Of a DNA stretch of 33,009 nucleotides, positions 1-7,758 are shown in pieces. The position numbers and the translations under genes are program-made. A model generated the notes under the pieces. It saw only the letters and a list, made by a program, of their open reading frames with translations. It was not told where the DNA came from and did no database searches. Origin of the DNA: an uncultured Oscillospiraceae bacterium. Its GTDB lineage: Bacteria > Bacillota > Clostridia > Oscillospirales > Oscillospiraceae. Every line of letters begins with the position of its first letter. Position 1 is the stretch's first letter. Where the stretch lies: positions 1 through 33,009 of the forward strand of contig CAJOFW010000004.1 of assembly GCA_905234005.1 (NCBI GenBank). Reading direction: 5' to 3'.

Positions 1-336
1 CGCAGACCACGCAGAACCGTCCGCCTGCGGCGCGTCCGGCTCGTCGTCGAGGACATTCTGCACGGACAGACTTTCCTCCGGCTCGTATTCCTGTGTCACG
101 TCCTCGACGTCCGGTTCGGTCGATTCGACCGCTTCCGGTTCGTCCGGCTCGGTCACGTTGTCGATGACCGTCACGTCGCCGGCGATGTCCGCGCCGGTCA
201 CGTCCTCGACCGCGAGAACGCCGGGGAGCGTCAGCGAGGCGATCAGCACGACCGCCAGCAGCACCGCCAGCAGCCGCGTTTCACCCCTCTTATGTCCCCG
301 TGTGGCGGACATTTGCCTTTGTGAGGTGTTTCGCAT
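1..336 (-). CDS. Secreted or surface protein, N-terminal part (cut by window edge)
   Basis: The reading frame starts at an ATG at 336-334 on the minus strand behind a GGAAGG ribosome-binding site and runs off the left edge, so only the first 112 residues are seen. Residues 1-19 are basic and polar, followed by a hydrophobic stretch (LLAVLLAVVLIASLTLPGVLA) at about residues 22-42 typical of a signal peptide or membrane anchor. The rest is acidic and low in complexity, rich in Glu, Asp, Val, Pro and Thr, as in linkers of Gram-positive exported proteins. No domain is recognisable in the visible part, so no function is proposed. It has its own promoter and is probably not cotranscribed with the metallophosphoesterase upstream of it. 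Confidence 0.72.
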   Translation of the reverse strand, partial: MRNTSQRQMSATRGHKRGETRLLAVLLAVVLIASLTLPGVLAVEDVTGADIAGDVTVIDNVTEPDEPEAVESTEPDVEDVTQEYEPEESLSVQNVLDDEPDAPQADGSAWSA

Positions 337-365
337 GGCAACTACCTTCCTTTTTTGCTGTTTTT

Positions 366-374
366 ATTATATCA
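366..374 (-). promoter_or_regulatory. Extended -10 promoter for the secreted-protein gene
   Basis: On the minus strand 374-366 reads TGATATAAT, a perfect TGnTATAAT extended -10, about 30 nt ahead of the start codon at 336. No good -35 is visible at 15-18 nt upstream, which is usual for extended -10 promoters. The same TGATATAAT occurs at the promoters of the BMP gene and the CarD-like gene in this window. Confidence 0.5.
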
Positions 375-404
375 GTTTGATTCTACACCGAACGGCATGG
401 CAAG

Positions 405-1079
405 TCAAGGAGCATTTCCCAAAAAACAGGAATTTCCCCTCCCCGGAGCGGGCGCGGGTTCAGCCGCCGCCTTCGGCGATGTGTGTGTCTCGCTGACGCA
501 CCGTGATGACGCAGTGCTCATACGCGTTGATGACGGCCCGTATGTCGTCCGCTGCGGGATGTTCACGCCGTAGCTTCTGTGGATGTGGCCGTGGATGTGA
601 TAGGCCGGGTGATAGCGGTCGAGAAGGCCGCGAAAGCACTCGAAGCCCCGGTGGGTCAGGGTGTCGAAATCGTTCAGACGCCGCGCCGGGGCGTGAGTCA
701 CGAGCACGTCGAAGCCGCCGCGCAGCCGTATGGCCGGCCACAGGCGGCGTACACGCCGGGCCATCTGCCGCTCGGTGTACATATTTTCGCCGGGCCGGTA
801 GCGGTAGGAGCCGCCCAGCCCGAGAAACCGCACGCCCTCGTGGACGTACAGCCGCCCGTCGATGCACACGCAGCCCTCCGGCGGATTCTCGAGCAGCCCG
901 TCGTCGTGGTTGCCGCGCACGTACAGCAGCGGGCGGTTCGACATCGTGACGAGAAACTCGAGATACTCCCGCCGCAGATCGCCGCAGGCGACGATCAGGT
1001 CGAATTCCGAGAGTCTTCCGGGCGTGTAATAGTCGTAGTAATACCGGGATTCCACATCCGACACGGCCAGTATGCGCAT
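405..1079 (-). CDS. Metallophosphoesterase of the calcineurin-like family, 3' end frameshifted
   Basis: A cytosolic phosphoesterase of the YfcE/calcineurin-like superfamily; the substrate is unknown. The metal-site motifs appear in order: SDVE near residue 8 (an Asp-x-Glu variant of the usual DxH), CGDL near 33, GNHDD near 57, VTHAPA near 127 and HGHIH near 164. The uninterrupted frame ends at 405 with an unrelated Ser/Pro/Ala-rich tail. In another frame the family-like ending VINAYEHCVITV continues from about 534 to a stop at 460. One missing base in the GGGCC run at 535-539 explains this, and the restored protein would be 206 residues. The core motifs lie before the shift. It starts 4 nt after the BMP gene stop, so the two genes form an operon. 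Either a real mutation or a homopolymer sequencing error is possible. Confidence 0.85.
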   Translation of the reverse strand: MRILAVSDVESRYYYDYYTPGRLSEFDLIVACGDLRREYLEFLVTMSNRPLLYVRGNHDDGLLENPPEGCVCIDGRLYVHEGVRFLGLGGSYRYRPGENMYTERQMARRVRRLWPAIRLRGGFDVLVTHAPARRLNDFDTLTHRGFECFRGLLDRYHPAYHIHGHIHRSYGVNIPQRTTYGPSSTRMSTASSRCVSETHTSPKAAAEPAPAPGRGNSCFLGNAP

Positions 1080-1083
1080 ACGC

Positions 1084-3015
1084 TCACCGCTTCCCTTCCT
1101 CAGACGCGCCCGCGACGCCCATCGTGTCCACGGTCGCCCGGCCCAGCTCCGTCAGCTCCCCGTAGGCGGGGATGCCGCCGGATACGTTCTCCATGAGGTA
1201 ATCCATGTTGATGATCTGCTCCGGCGTCAGGGAGCGTCCGGCGTCCAGAAGCTTGCCGGTCTGCGTGTACAGCGGGCCGCGGAACGGCTCGCAGATACCG
1301 GCCCGGATGCTGTTTTCCAGCAGCTCCTTGAGCTTCACCGCCGGGGGCGGCAGCCTGTCGGCGCACCGCAGCTCCACCACCCCGGCGGACAGGCCCCAGT
1401 AGTAGTTCAGCGCCCGGCCGCTCTCCGCGTACTCCGACTGGACGGAGCGGTTTTGGATCCGGCGCAGAAGCTGCTCGTAGTAGGTGCCCCACTGCCACAG
1501 CGGCGTGGCGAGATTCACCGTCCCGCCGTCGCCGATCAGGGACAGGCCGAGGCTCTCGCTGCCCTCCCGTCCGACGCGGGCGAGATCCTGCGACGATATG
1601 AGCCGGACGCCGCGCCGCGTCAGCCGCGAGAGCGCCGCGTCCGCCCCGCCGACGGCCGACCACTCGAGGTATACCTCCGCCCGGGGATTTGTCATCTGCA
1701 CGCCCAGCGCAAAGGCGTTGATGCCGGCGACCTGCCCGAAGATCGGATAGTCGGCGAGATACCCGACCGGATTTGACCCGGCAAGCGTGCCGGCTATCGC
1801 CCCGATGATGAATTTGACCTCGTACATCCGGGCGTAGTAGGTGCGGACATAGCGGTGCGACGTGTTCAGCGAGCAGTTGAAGACCGTGACCTCGGGGTGA
1901 TCGACCGCCGCCCGGAGGCTTGCGTCGAGAAGACGCGGCGAGGTCGTGAACACGACCCGGTTCCCCGCCGCGATCGCCCGCTCTATGACCGCCCCCGGCT
2001 CGTCCGTCATCGCGTCGAAATACGCCTCGGTGCGGACGGAATCGTCCATCACACGCTGCACGTACTCGCGGCCGCGTTCGTGTCCCCGCGTCCAGGCGGC
2101 GCTGTCCGGCCGGCCGTCGTGGATGAACGCGGCGCGAAGGCGTTTCCCCTCCCCGCCGGACGCCGCGCCGGATATGACCTTCGTGAGAAGGCCGGGCTTC
2201 TTCTCCGCCGGCGCGAGCTTCACGTCGATCTTCTCCGGCTCCTGCTGCAGGGCGATCTCCTCCCAGACCCTTGTCAGCGCCTGGCGGATCTCCCTGGCGG
2301 ATTTCTCACGGAGCGACGCGTAGCCGTAGATCTTCATGCAGGCGAGCAGCGCGTCCCCGGCGGTGGTGTGCAGCCTGCCGCCGCCGTTTGCCTCGTACGC
2401 CTGCCGGAAGTAGAAATACGCCGCCGTAAACTGCCGCCGCTCCTCCTCGCTCCACGGCTCGCCGGGCTGCTTGCCGACGAGCTTCTGCAGCATCTGGTAG
2501 CCGCCCGGCCTCGAGAACTCGACGCTGTTGAGGCGGCTGAGGCGGTAGAAATCGAGAAATTCGTAATACAGCGCCGTGTCGGCGTTTCGCTCCGGCATGA
2601 CGCGGACGACGGTACCGGTGATCTGCGGCGCGTCGAAGAACTTCAGCACGCTGACGCGCTTGTTGCCCTCCTCCACGTAGAAGCGGTTCATATACTCATA
2701 CGCCCGGATCGGCTCGCGGATGCCCTCGCTCAAATGCGCCTGACACAGGCGCTCCCACTTGACGGCAAACTCCGTGTCCGGCTCCAGAATGGGCATGAAA
2801 TTCGGCGCGAACGAGTGGACGCGGCCGCGTGTCTTCGTGCCGACGACGAATTCCGTCGGTATCTGCACGACGCCGAGGTCGACGCCCGACGCGGAGCGCT
2901 CCGTCGGGATGAAATCATCGAGCACGGGCAGGCACGGCGACGCGCCCCTCGATACGCACTGGCGGTATTCCCGCCGCCCCAGCTTCAGCGCCTCTCTGTA
3001 GTAGATCTCCGACAT
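1084..3015 (-). CDS. Cytosolic BMP-family (PnrA-like) ligand-binding protein with N-terminal ParB-like region
   Basis: A 643-residue protein whose C-terminal half, from about residue 290 (RAAFIHDGRPDSAAWTRGH), matches the BMP/PnrA/Med substrate-binding fold. That fold normally binds nucleosides for ABC transporters. Unlike transport lipoproteins it has no signal peptide or lipobox, so it is predicted to stay in the cytosol. The N-terminal region contains MNRFYVEEGNKRVSVLKFF near residue 108, resembling the ParB/sulfiredoxin-like nucleotide-binding motif. A sensory or regulatory role is therefore more likely than uptake (inference). It is the first gene of a minus-strand operon with the metallophosphoesterase and lies divergent to a LacI-type regulator. 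The start at 3015 follows a GGGGG ribosome-binding site. Confidence 0.8.
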   Translation of the reverse strand: MSEIYYREALKLGRREYRQCVSRGASPCLPVLDDFIPTERSASGVDLGVVQIPTEFVVGTKTRGRVHSFAPNFMPILEPDTEFAVKWERLCQAHLSEGIREPIRAYEYMNRFYVEEGNKRVSVLKFFDAPQITGTVVRVMPERNADTALYYEFLDFYRLSRLNSVEFSRPGGYQMLQKLVGKQPGEPWSEEERRQFTAAYFYFRQAYEANGGGRLHTTAGDALLACMKIYGYASLREKSAREIRQALTRVWEEIALQQEPEKIDVKLAPAEKKPGLLTKVISGAASGGEGKRLRAAFIHDGRPDSAAWTRGHERGREYVQRVMDDSVRTEAYFDAMTDEPGAVIERAIAAGNRVVFTTSPRLLDASLRAAVDHPEVTVFNCSLNTSHRYVRTYYARMYEVKFIIGAIAGTLAGSNPVGYLADYPIFGQVAGINAFALGVQMTNPRAEVYLEWSAVGGADAALSRLTRRGVRLISSQDLARVGREGSESLGLSLIGDGGTVNLATPLWQWGTYYEQLLRRIQNRSVQSEYAESGRALNYYWGLSAGVVELRCADRLPPPAVKLKELLENSIRAGICEPFRGPLYTQTGKLLDAGRSLTPEQIINMDYLMENVSGGIPAYGELTELGRATVDTMGVAGASEEGKR

Positions 3016-3079
3016 TTTCCATTCCCCCTGTCAAAAAGCGGCCGTAACGTGAGCGATCACGGAAGGATCGCCTGATCGC

Positions 3080-3107
3080 ATTATATCAGAAATCGCGGCT
3101 TTTGCAA
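3080..3107 (-). promoter_or_regulatory. Promoter of the BMP/metallophosphoesterase operon
   Basis: On the minus strand TTGCAA (3107-3102) and TATAAT (3085-3080) are separated by 16 nt, with TG one base ahead of the -10 (extended -10). It lies 65 nt upstream of the start codon at 3015 and about 100 nt from the palindromes at 3209-3230. Confidence 0.6.
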
Positions 3108-3208
3108 ACGGGGACGCCGGCGTCGGCGGATTTTCCGCCGCGCCGGTTTGACCCGGCCCGGCAGCATCGCGCAGTCCGGACATGGCTTTTTCCGCGCCGC
3201 GCACACCG

Positions 3209-3230
3209 ATTTCACGTGAAATTTCATGAA
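3209..3230. promoter_or_regulatory. Tandem palindromes, probable operator of the LacI-type regulator
   Basis: ATTTCACGTGAAAT (3209-3222) is a perfect 14-bp palindrome followed at once by TTCATGAA (3223-3230), another palindrome, and then by further TTTCAT and TTCACG half-sites to about 3249. They sit between the divergent promoters of the BMP operon and the lacI-like gene, immediately upstream of the latter's -35. Autoregulation and control of the divergent operon by the adjacent LacI-type protein is the simplest reading, but binding is inferred. Confidence 0.5.
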
Positions 3231-3238
3231 CGGTTTCA

Positions 3239-3266
3239 TTTACTTCACGGAAAAACGTGCTATAAT
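3239..3266 (+). promoter_or_regulatory. Promoter of the lacI-like gene
   Basis: TATAAT at 3261-3266 with a TTTACT -35 at 3239-3244 and a 16-nt spacer. The start codon is 42 nt downstream of the -10. The -35 lies inside the array of TTTCA half-sites, so a bound repressor would block RNA polymerase. Confidence 0.5.
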
Positions 3267-3307
3267 CGGGATGTGAGAGGAATCGACCGCAAGAGGTGAT
3301 ATATAAC

Positions 3308-4321
3308 ATGAGACGTGACGGCGTATCCCCCACCATGAAGGACGTGGCGAGGCAGGCGGGCGTATCGCTCGGAACCGTGTCCAAGGTCATCAACGGCCTG
3401 CCCGTCGGCGAGGAGTACCGGCAGAAGGTGGAGGCCGCGGCGAAGAAGCTCGGCTATCAGGTCAACAGCTACGCCCGCGGACTCAAGACGAACAAGACCT
3501 ATTCCGTGGCCCTCATCATCCCCACGCTGCAGCACCCCTTTTTCGCTTATCTCGCGGACGAGATCGCCGCCTGCCTGAACCGGCAGCAGTACCGCACCAT
3601 GCTGATGGTCACATACTTCGACCCCGCCGCCGAGCAGAAGAGCATCTCCCTTGTGAAAATGAACAAAATCGACGGCATCATCGCCCTGACGTACAACCCG
3701 GAGCTGGACGTGGACGACAACCTGCCGTTCGTCTCCATCGACCGGCACGTGAGCGCGAGCATCCCCTGCGTATCCTCCGACAACTACGCCGGCGGCCAGC
3801 TCGCGGCGCGGAAGCTGATCGAGCTTGGCAGCAAAAGACTCCTGTTCATGCGGATCGGCTCGGACGTATACAGCGAGGTGGACAAGCGCGGGGCCGGGTT
3901 TGAGAACTACTGCCGCATGGAAAACATCGCATACGAGTCGGTCATCCTCCGCAACGGCGACACGTTAGAGCCGTTCTACCGCTGCATGGACGAGCACATC
4001 ACGGACGGGCGGCCGGATTTCGACGGCATCTTCTGCAACACCGATCACCTCGCCTGCCGCGTCCTCACATATCTGCGGGAACGCGGCGTCCGGGTACCGG
4101 AGGACGTACAGATCATCGGCTACGACGGCATCCTCGATTTCGGCACGGACAGGCTGTACTGCTCCACGATCGTCCAGCCCGTCCGCCAGATGGCGGAGGC
4201 GGCGGTCAACGTGCTGCTCAACCAGGATCTGAAATCCATGCCCGCCCACCTGAGCCTGCCGGTTCGGTACGCCCCCGGCGGCACCACAAGAGACGAAGGC
4301 CCGCGGCCGGCGAATACCTGA
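3308..4321 (+). CDS. LacI/GalR-family transcriptional regulator
   Basis: A 337-residue DNA-binding regulator of usual LacI length. The N-terminal helix-turn-helix (MKDVARQAGVSLGTVSKVIN, about residues 10-29) is followed by the hinge and an effector-binding domain of periplasmic-binding-protein type (VALIIPTLQHPFFAYLADEI near 65; IIGYDGILDFG near 270). The ATG at 3308 is chosen because AGAGGTGA lies 8 nt upstream; an in-frame GTG at 3296 overlaps that site. It is divergent from the BMP/metallophosphoesterase operon and shares with it a region containing two palindromes, so it probably controls that operon and itself. The ligand cannot be told from the sequence; a sugar is usual for the family. 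Confidence 0.9.
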   Translation: MRRDGVSPTMKDVARQAGVSLGTVSKVINGLPVGEEYRQKVEAAAKKLGYQVNSYARGLKTNKTYSVALIIPTLQHPFFAYLADEIAACLNRQQYRTMLMVTYFDPAAEQKSISLVKMNKIDGIIALTYNPELDVDDNLPFVSIDRHVSASIPCVSSDNYAGGQLAARKLIELGSKRLLFMRIGSDVYSEVDKRGAGFENYCRMENIAYESVILRNGDTLEPFYRCMDEHITDGRPDFDGIFCNTDHLACRVLTYLRERGVRVPEDVQIIGYDGILDFGTDRLYCSTIVQPVRQMAEAAVNVLLNQDLKSMPAHLSLPVRYAPGGTTRDEGPRPANT

Positions 4322-4470
4322 TACTTTTCCTGAAAAAACGGCAACGAGACAAAGCCTTTGATCGGAGAACAGTATAACGTCCGCGGCGGACGCGCGGCAA
4401 AACGGGATTCGCAGCGTGCCCGGCGGAGGGCTCGACCGATATACGGCTATACCGCCCCGAACAACCGAAA

Positions 4471-4512
4471 AGCGCTCTCTACCGGCAAAGCCGTCATAGA
4501 GAGCGCTGCGTT
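4471..4512 (+). terminator. Terminator between the lacI-like and PAP2 genes
   Basis: An 11-bp perfect stem AGCGCTCTCTA / TAGAGAGCGCT (4471-4481 and 4497-4507) is followed by GCG and TTTTT on the plus strand. On the minus strand it is followed by TTTT, so it may serve both convergent genes. The 150 nt between the lacI-like stop and this stem contain nothing recognisable. Confidence 0.65.
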
Positions 4513-4559
4513 TTTATGCACTTTTCACCAGGGTCTGTTTTGCAATCGCCCCGTCACCG

Positions 4560-5528
4560 TCACGCTTCGGCGTCCCCGCCTTTGGCTTCGACCGCCTTCC
4601 GGCGGCGGCATCCACGCGCAAACCACGGGAACGTCAGCGGCCAGACGAGGACGACGAAAACGACCATGACGAAATACCGCACAGCCGTCCCGACGCCGAG
4701 GGCGCCGAAGACCGCGGCGACGACCGGCTTGCACACCGCCCGCACGCCGAAAATCAGCGCGACGCCGAGCACGAGCTTGAGCGCCTGCGCCCACAGCGGC
4801 GCCTGTACGTCGAAGCGGATAAAGCGCCGCTCGATCGGCGCCGACACGGCCAGCGCCGCGGCGCTGCCGCCCAGCAGGTACAGATTTTTGATCGCCTCGG
4901 CGAGGTTTTCGGCGTCGATGTCCTGCGGCCAGACACGGTGCTCGACATACGCCGCCGCGGCCAGCGCCGCGACCGCCGTCACGCCGAATACGACCGGCAC
5001 GACAGCCGGGCGCTCGTCCGATTTCTCGAACACCGGATACAGCGCGAACATCACCACAAGCCCGATCGCCAGCCCGCCCAGCACGTCGGTGGGGTAGTGG
5101 ACGCCGAGATACATCCGCGAAAACGCCGTAAGCGCCGCGAGCACGATGCACACGATCCGCACGGCTCTGCGCTCCGTAAAGCGGGCGACGCCGCCGATGA
5201 CCGCCGCCGCGCTCTGCGAGTGGCCGCTCGGGAAGGAATAGCCCGTCGCGCCGGCACGGGCCGACTCCACGATCGTGAAGTCCGGATCGCGCACAAACGG
5301 CCGCTCCACACGGCACATGATCTTCATAAACTGGCTGACCGCCGTGCTGATGACGCCCGCGGCCAGCAGGTAATAGCCGTGCTTCTTGCTGACGCACCAG
5401 TACACCGCGACCGCGATGGCGATGAACGCCCACTCGCTTCCGAGGTAGGTGACCGCCCCCAGCAGTTTGTCCAGAACCGGCTGCCGCACGCTCTCCAGCG
5501 CGTACAGCACGCCCATATTGAAATCCAT
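4560..5528 (-). CDS. PAP2-family membrane phosphatase
   Basis: A 322-residue integral membrane protein with all three PAP2 signature motifs: KIMCRVERPF (KX6RP type) near residue 69, PSGHS near 98 and SRMYLGVHYPTD near 138. The His residues of motifs 2 and 3 are the nucleophile and its partner in the family. Several hydrophobic helices surround and follow the motifs. Likely substrates are lipid phosphates such as undecaprenyl pyrophosphate or phosphatidic acid (family knowledge; specificity unknown). The C-terminal part adds more helices beyond the minimal PAP2 domain and ends in a basic segment. The ATG at 5528 is chosen because GGAGGTG precedes it by 8 nt; the frame stays open far upstream but without a ribosome-binding site. 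Confidence 0.88.
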   Translation of the reverse strand: MDFNMGVLYALESVRQPVLDKLLGAVTYLGSEWAFIAIAVAVYWCVSKKHGYYLLAAGVISTAVSQFMKIMCRVERPFVRDPDFTIVESARAGATGYSFPSGHSQSAAAVIGGVARFTERRAVRIVCIVLAALTAFSRMYLGVHYPTDVLGGLAIGLVVMFALYPVFEKSDERPAVVPVVFGVTAVAALAAAAYVEHRVWPQDIDAENLAEAIKNLYLLGGSAAALAVSAPIERRFIRFDVQAPLWAQALKLVLGVALIFGVRAVCKPVVAAVFGALGVGTAVRYFVMVVFVVLVWPLTFPWFARGCRRRKAVEAKGGDAEA

Positions 5529-5613
5529 CGTTTTTACACCTCCGCTGTTCTTTGCTTTTTCCTTCCGCCGCCTTTGGCAGGGCGGCTTTCGCGTCCGCGT
5601 ATGACGCGGCGCC

Positions 5614-5642
5614 ATTATACCACGTTTCCCCGTCCGCCGAAA
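5614..5642 (-). promoter_or_regulatory. Possible promoter of the PAP2 gene
   Basis: On the minus strand TATAAT at 5619-5614 with a weak TTTCGG -35 (5642-5637) and a 17-nt spacer, about 85 nt before the start codon. The -10 is perfect and the -35 poor. Confidence 0.4.
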
Positions 5643-5724
5643 GACAAAACGATAAAATTGATAAAAAATTGCCTCTCCCCCCTCCTCCGTCCGCTCCCAA
5701 ACGGCGGCACGGCCTCGCCGGGGC

Positions 5725-5752
5725 TTGCGTTTTGCGGAAAAACCGGTATAAT
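5725..5752 (+). promoter_or_regulatory. Promoter of the nitroreductase gene
   Basis: TTGCGT (5725-5730) and TATAAT (5747-5752) with a 16-nt spacer, 31 nt upstream of the GTG start. Confidence 0.6.
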
Positions 5753-5783
5753 GGGGAAAAACCGACGAAGGGAGCGATATGCC

Positions 5784-6296
5784 GTGAACCGACTGAGCGC
5801 GATCATGGATCGGCGGTCGATACGAAAATTTGAACCCCGCCCGGTGGAGCGCGAGAAGCTGGAGGCCGTCCTGCGGGCGGCGATGCAGTCGCCGACCGGG
5901 AAGGATTCGCGGTGCTGGGAGTTTCTCGTCATCGAGGACGAGGCAGACCGCGCCGCCCTGTCCGGGATGAGTCCGTTCGGCCAGTGCGCCAAAAACGCCC
6001 CGGCGGTCATCCTGACCATGTGCAATATGGACCGCGCCGACCCGGCGGTCGACGTGTGGGTGCAGGATCTCGCCGCCGCGAGCATGACGATGCTGACACA
6101 GGCCGAGCTGGAGGGGCTTGGCGCGACGTGGCTCGGGATGTACCCGTTTCAGGAGCGGCTCGACGCCATACGGGCGTATTTCCGTCTGCCCGAAAACCTG
6201 ATCCCGTTCTCCGCCATCGCCCTCGGCTACAGGCTCCGCCCCAAGCCGCCCGAGGATCGCTTCGACCCCGCCAAAATCCACTGGGGAAAAATATAA
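5784..6296 (+). CDS. Nitroreductase-family flavoprotein
   Basis: A 170-residue FMN-dependent oxidoreductase of the nitroreductase superfamily. The N-terminal signature MDRRSIRKFEPRPVEREKL (about residues 8-26) contains the RRSxRxF FMN-phosphate-binding motif. It is followed by AAMQSPTGKDSRCWEFLVI, the GLGATWLGMYP segment near 112 and the C-terminal ALGYRLRPKPPEDRFDPAKI. It probably acts as an NAD(P)H-dependent reductase in the cytosol; the natural substrate is unknown. The GTG at 5784 has AAGGGAG 10 nt upstream, whereas the ATG at 5805 has no such site, so the GTG is preferred. The gene is monocistronic, with its own promoter and a strong terminator. Confidence 0.88.
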   Translation: MNRLSAIMDRRSIRKFEPRPVEREKLEAVLRAAMQSPTGKDSRCWEFLVIEDEADRAALSGMSPFGQCAKNAPAVILTMCNMDRADPAVDVWVQDLAAASMTMLTQAELEGLGATWLGMYPFQERLDAIRAYFRLPENLIPFSAIALGYRLRPKPPEDRFDPAKIHWGKI

Positions 6297-6324
6297 TACC
6301 ATTTCCTGAAAGAAAACATATTAT

Positions 6325-6355
6325 ACGCCGCGTACCGCCGGGTACGCGGCGTTTT
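6325..6355 (+). terminator. Rho-independent terminator of the nitroreductase gene
   Basis: Perfect 12-bp stem ACGCCGCGTACC / GGTACGCGGCGT with a 4-nt loop (GCCG), followed by TTTT. Confidence 0.8.
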
Positions 6356-6356
6356 C

Positions 6357-6617
6357 CACCGGCACAAACCGTCAACATCCACAATGGGCATACAGATTCT
6401 GGAAATCATTTTGGCCAGGTTTTCGATTGACATCGAATTGTTTATTATGTTACGCTGTTGACAAATCCGGGTGGAGCGCTGTCGCCCCGCCCCCGTTTCG
6501 CGTTTTCCCTATCAGTCAGCAGACAGCAGTCAGATGATATCAACTACCAACCACCAACTACCAACTACCAACTACCAACTACCAACTGCCAACCACCAAC
6601 GCACAGGAGGAAGCGAT
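6357..6617. other. Intergenic leader of operon 1
   Basis: No gene is supported here. A TTGACA at 6427-6432 has only a weak -10 (TACGCT at 6451) at 18 nt, and a second TTGACA at 6458 has none, so the operon 1 promoter is uncertain. The stretch is less GC-rich than its neighbours up to 6460. It ends in a 60-nt heptamer repeat just ahead of the ribosome-binding site of the acyl-CoA dehydrogenase. Confidence 0.4.
6541..6600 (+). repeat. Heptanucleotide tandem repeat, 8.5 copies
   Basis: The 60 nt consist of eight full heptamers and a partial one. The unit is CAACTAC, with CAACCAC at copies 2 and 8 and CAACTGC at copy 7. The array ends 3 nt before AGGAGG (6604-6609), which serves the ATG at 6618. 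The transcript would carry a C/A-rich, G-poor, unstructured leader directly before the ribosome-binding site. Confidence 0.9.
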
Positions 6618-7745
6618 ATGCTTGACAAAAAACACCAGATGATACAGCAGCTCACGCGGGAGTTTGCCGTGAACGAGATCGAGCCGTGCATCGACTACGC
6701 GGAGGAGCACGGCGAGTTCCCGGACGAGCTGTGGGAGAAGGCCGCCCGCTATGGCTTTATGGGCTGCTGCATCCCCGAGGAATACGGCGGACAGGGCGGC
6801 GATTTCTTCTCGTCCATCATCATGATGGAGCAGATCTGCCGCACGGCGGTCGGCGCCGCGTCCATGTTCATGGCCAACTCCCTCTCCGGCATGCCGATTC
6901 TCAAATGCGGCACCGAGGAGCAGAAGCAGAAATATCTCCGCCCGGTCGCGGAGGGCAAAAAGCGCTGCGCCTTCGCGCTGACGGAGCCGGGCGCAGGCTC
7001 CGACACCGGGGCGCTGAGCACCACGGCGCGGCAGGACGGCGATCATTTCATCCTGAACGGCCGCAAGACGTTCATCACCCTCGGCCCGACGTGTGACTGG
7101 GCCGTTGTCTTCGCGAACGTCATCCGCGACGACGGGAAGAAGGCCCTGACCGCGTTCATCGTCGAGGCGGACACGCCGGGCTTCTCCCGGGGCAAGCGCG
7201 AGAAAAAGCTCGGCCTGCACGCCTCGGGCACCTGCGATCTCATCTTCGACGACGTGCGCGTACCGAAGGAGAACATCCTCGGCACGGTGGGCGGCGGCTG
7301 GAGGGTCGCCGGAAGCGGCCTGAGCGCCGGACGCATCAACGTCTCATCCCAGGCCCTCGGCGGCGCGCAGGGCTGTCTTGACGAGGCGGTCAAATACGCC
7401 GGCGAACGCGTCCAGTTCGGCAAGCCGATCGCGAAATTCCAGAACACCCGGTTCAAAATCGCGGAGATGGACGCGAAGATCGAGGCCGGACGCCGGCTCA
7501 TCTACAGCGCGGCGCAGATGGTCGACCGGGGCGAGGACGCGCTCCTGCAGGCGTCCCGTGCCAAGTACTACATGAGCGAGGTCGCCAACGAGGTCGCCTA
7601 CAAGTGCCTGCAGATCCACGGCGGCTACGGCTATATGGAGGGCTTCGCGATCGAGCGCTTCTACCGTGATCTGCGCATCATGCCCGTGTACGAGGGCACG
7701 AGCGAGGTTCAGCTCATGGTCATTTCCAGCGCCATTATGAAATAA
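6618..7745 (+). CDS. Acyl-CoA dehydrogenase, operon 1
   Basis: A 375-residue FAD-dependent acyl-CoA dehydrogenase of normal length. Visible family features are FALTEPGAGSDTGAL (about residue 116) for flavin and substrate binding, the ERVQFGKPIAKFQ segment near 265, QIHGGYGYMEGFAIERFYRD near 331 and YEGTSE with the catalytic-base Glu at residue 359, as in short-chain (butyryl-CoA) dehydrogenases. It presumably reduces an enoyl-CoA or oxidises an acyl-CoA with the ETF encoded next to it. It is clearly diverged from the operon 2 dehydrogenase, so the two probably differ in substrate. The ATG at 6618 follows AGGAGG. The stop is 13 nt before etfB. The CoA-transferase in the operon suggests use of an external carboxylic acid as substrate or electron acceptor (inference). 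Confidence 0.92.
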   Translation: MLDKKHQMIQQLTREFAVNEIEPCIDYAEEHGEFPDELWEKAARYGFMGCCIPEEYGGQGGDFFSSIIMMEQICRTAVGAASMFMANSLSGMPILKCGTEEQKQKYLRPVAEGKKRCAFALTEPGAGSDTGALSTTARQDGDHFILNGRKTFITLGPTCDWAVVFANVIRDDGKKALTAFIVEADTPGFSRGKREKKLGLHASGTCDLIFDDVRVPKENILGTVGGGWRVAGSGLSAGRINVSSQALGGAQGCLDEAVKYAGERVQFGKPIAKFQNTRFKIAEMDAKIEAGRRLIYSAAQMVDRGEDALLQASRAKYYMSEVANEVAYKCLQIHGGYGYMEGFAIERFYRDLRIMPVYEGTSEVQLMVISSAIMK

Positions 7746-7758
7746 GGAGGCGGGCAAT

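Noticed and set aside
3031..3393. Minus-strand frame overlapping the lacI-like start
   Set aside because: It covers two divergent promoters and the helix-turn-helix of the regulator, and has no ribosome-binding site or recognisable domain.
6541..6600. CRISPR-like array
   Set aside because: The unit is 7 bp with no spacers; it is a simple tandem repeat, and no cas genes are present.
6471..6617. N-terminal extension of the operon 1 dehydrogenase through the heptamer repeat
   Set aside because: The frame is open, but AGGAGG lies exactly before the ATG at 6618, and family members start there.
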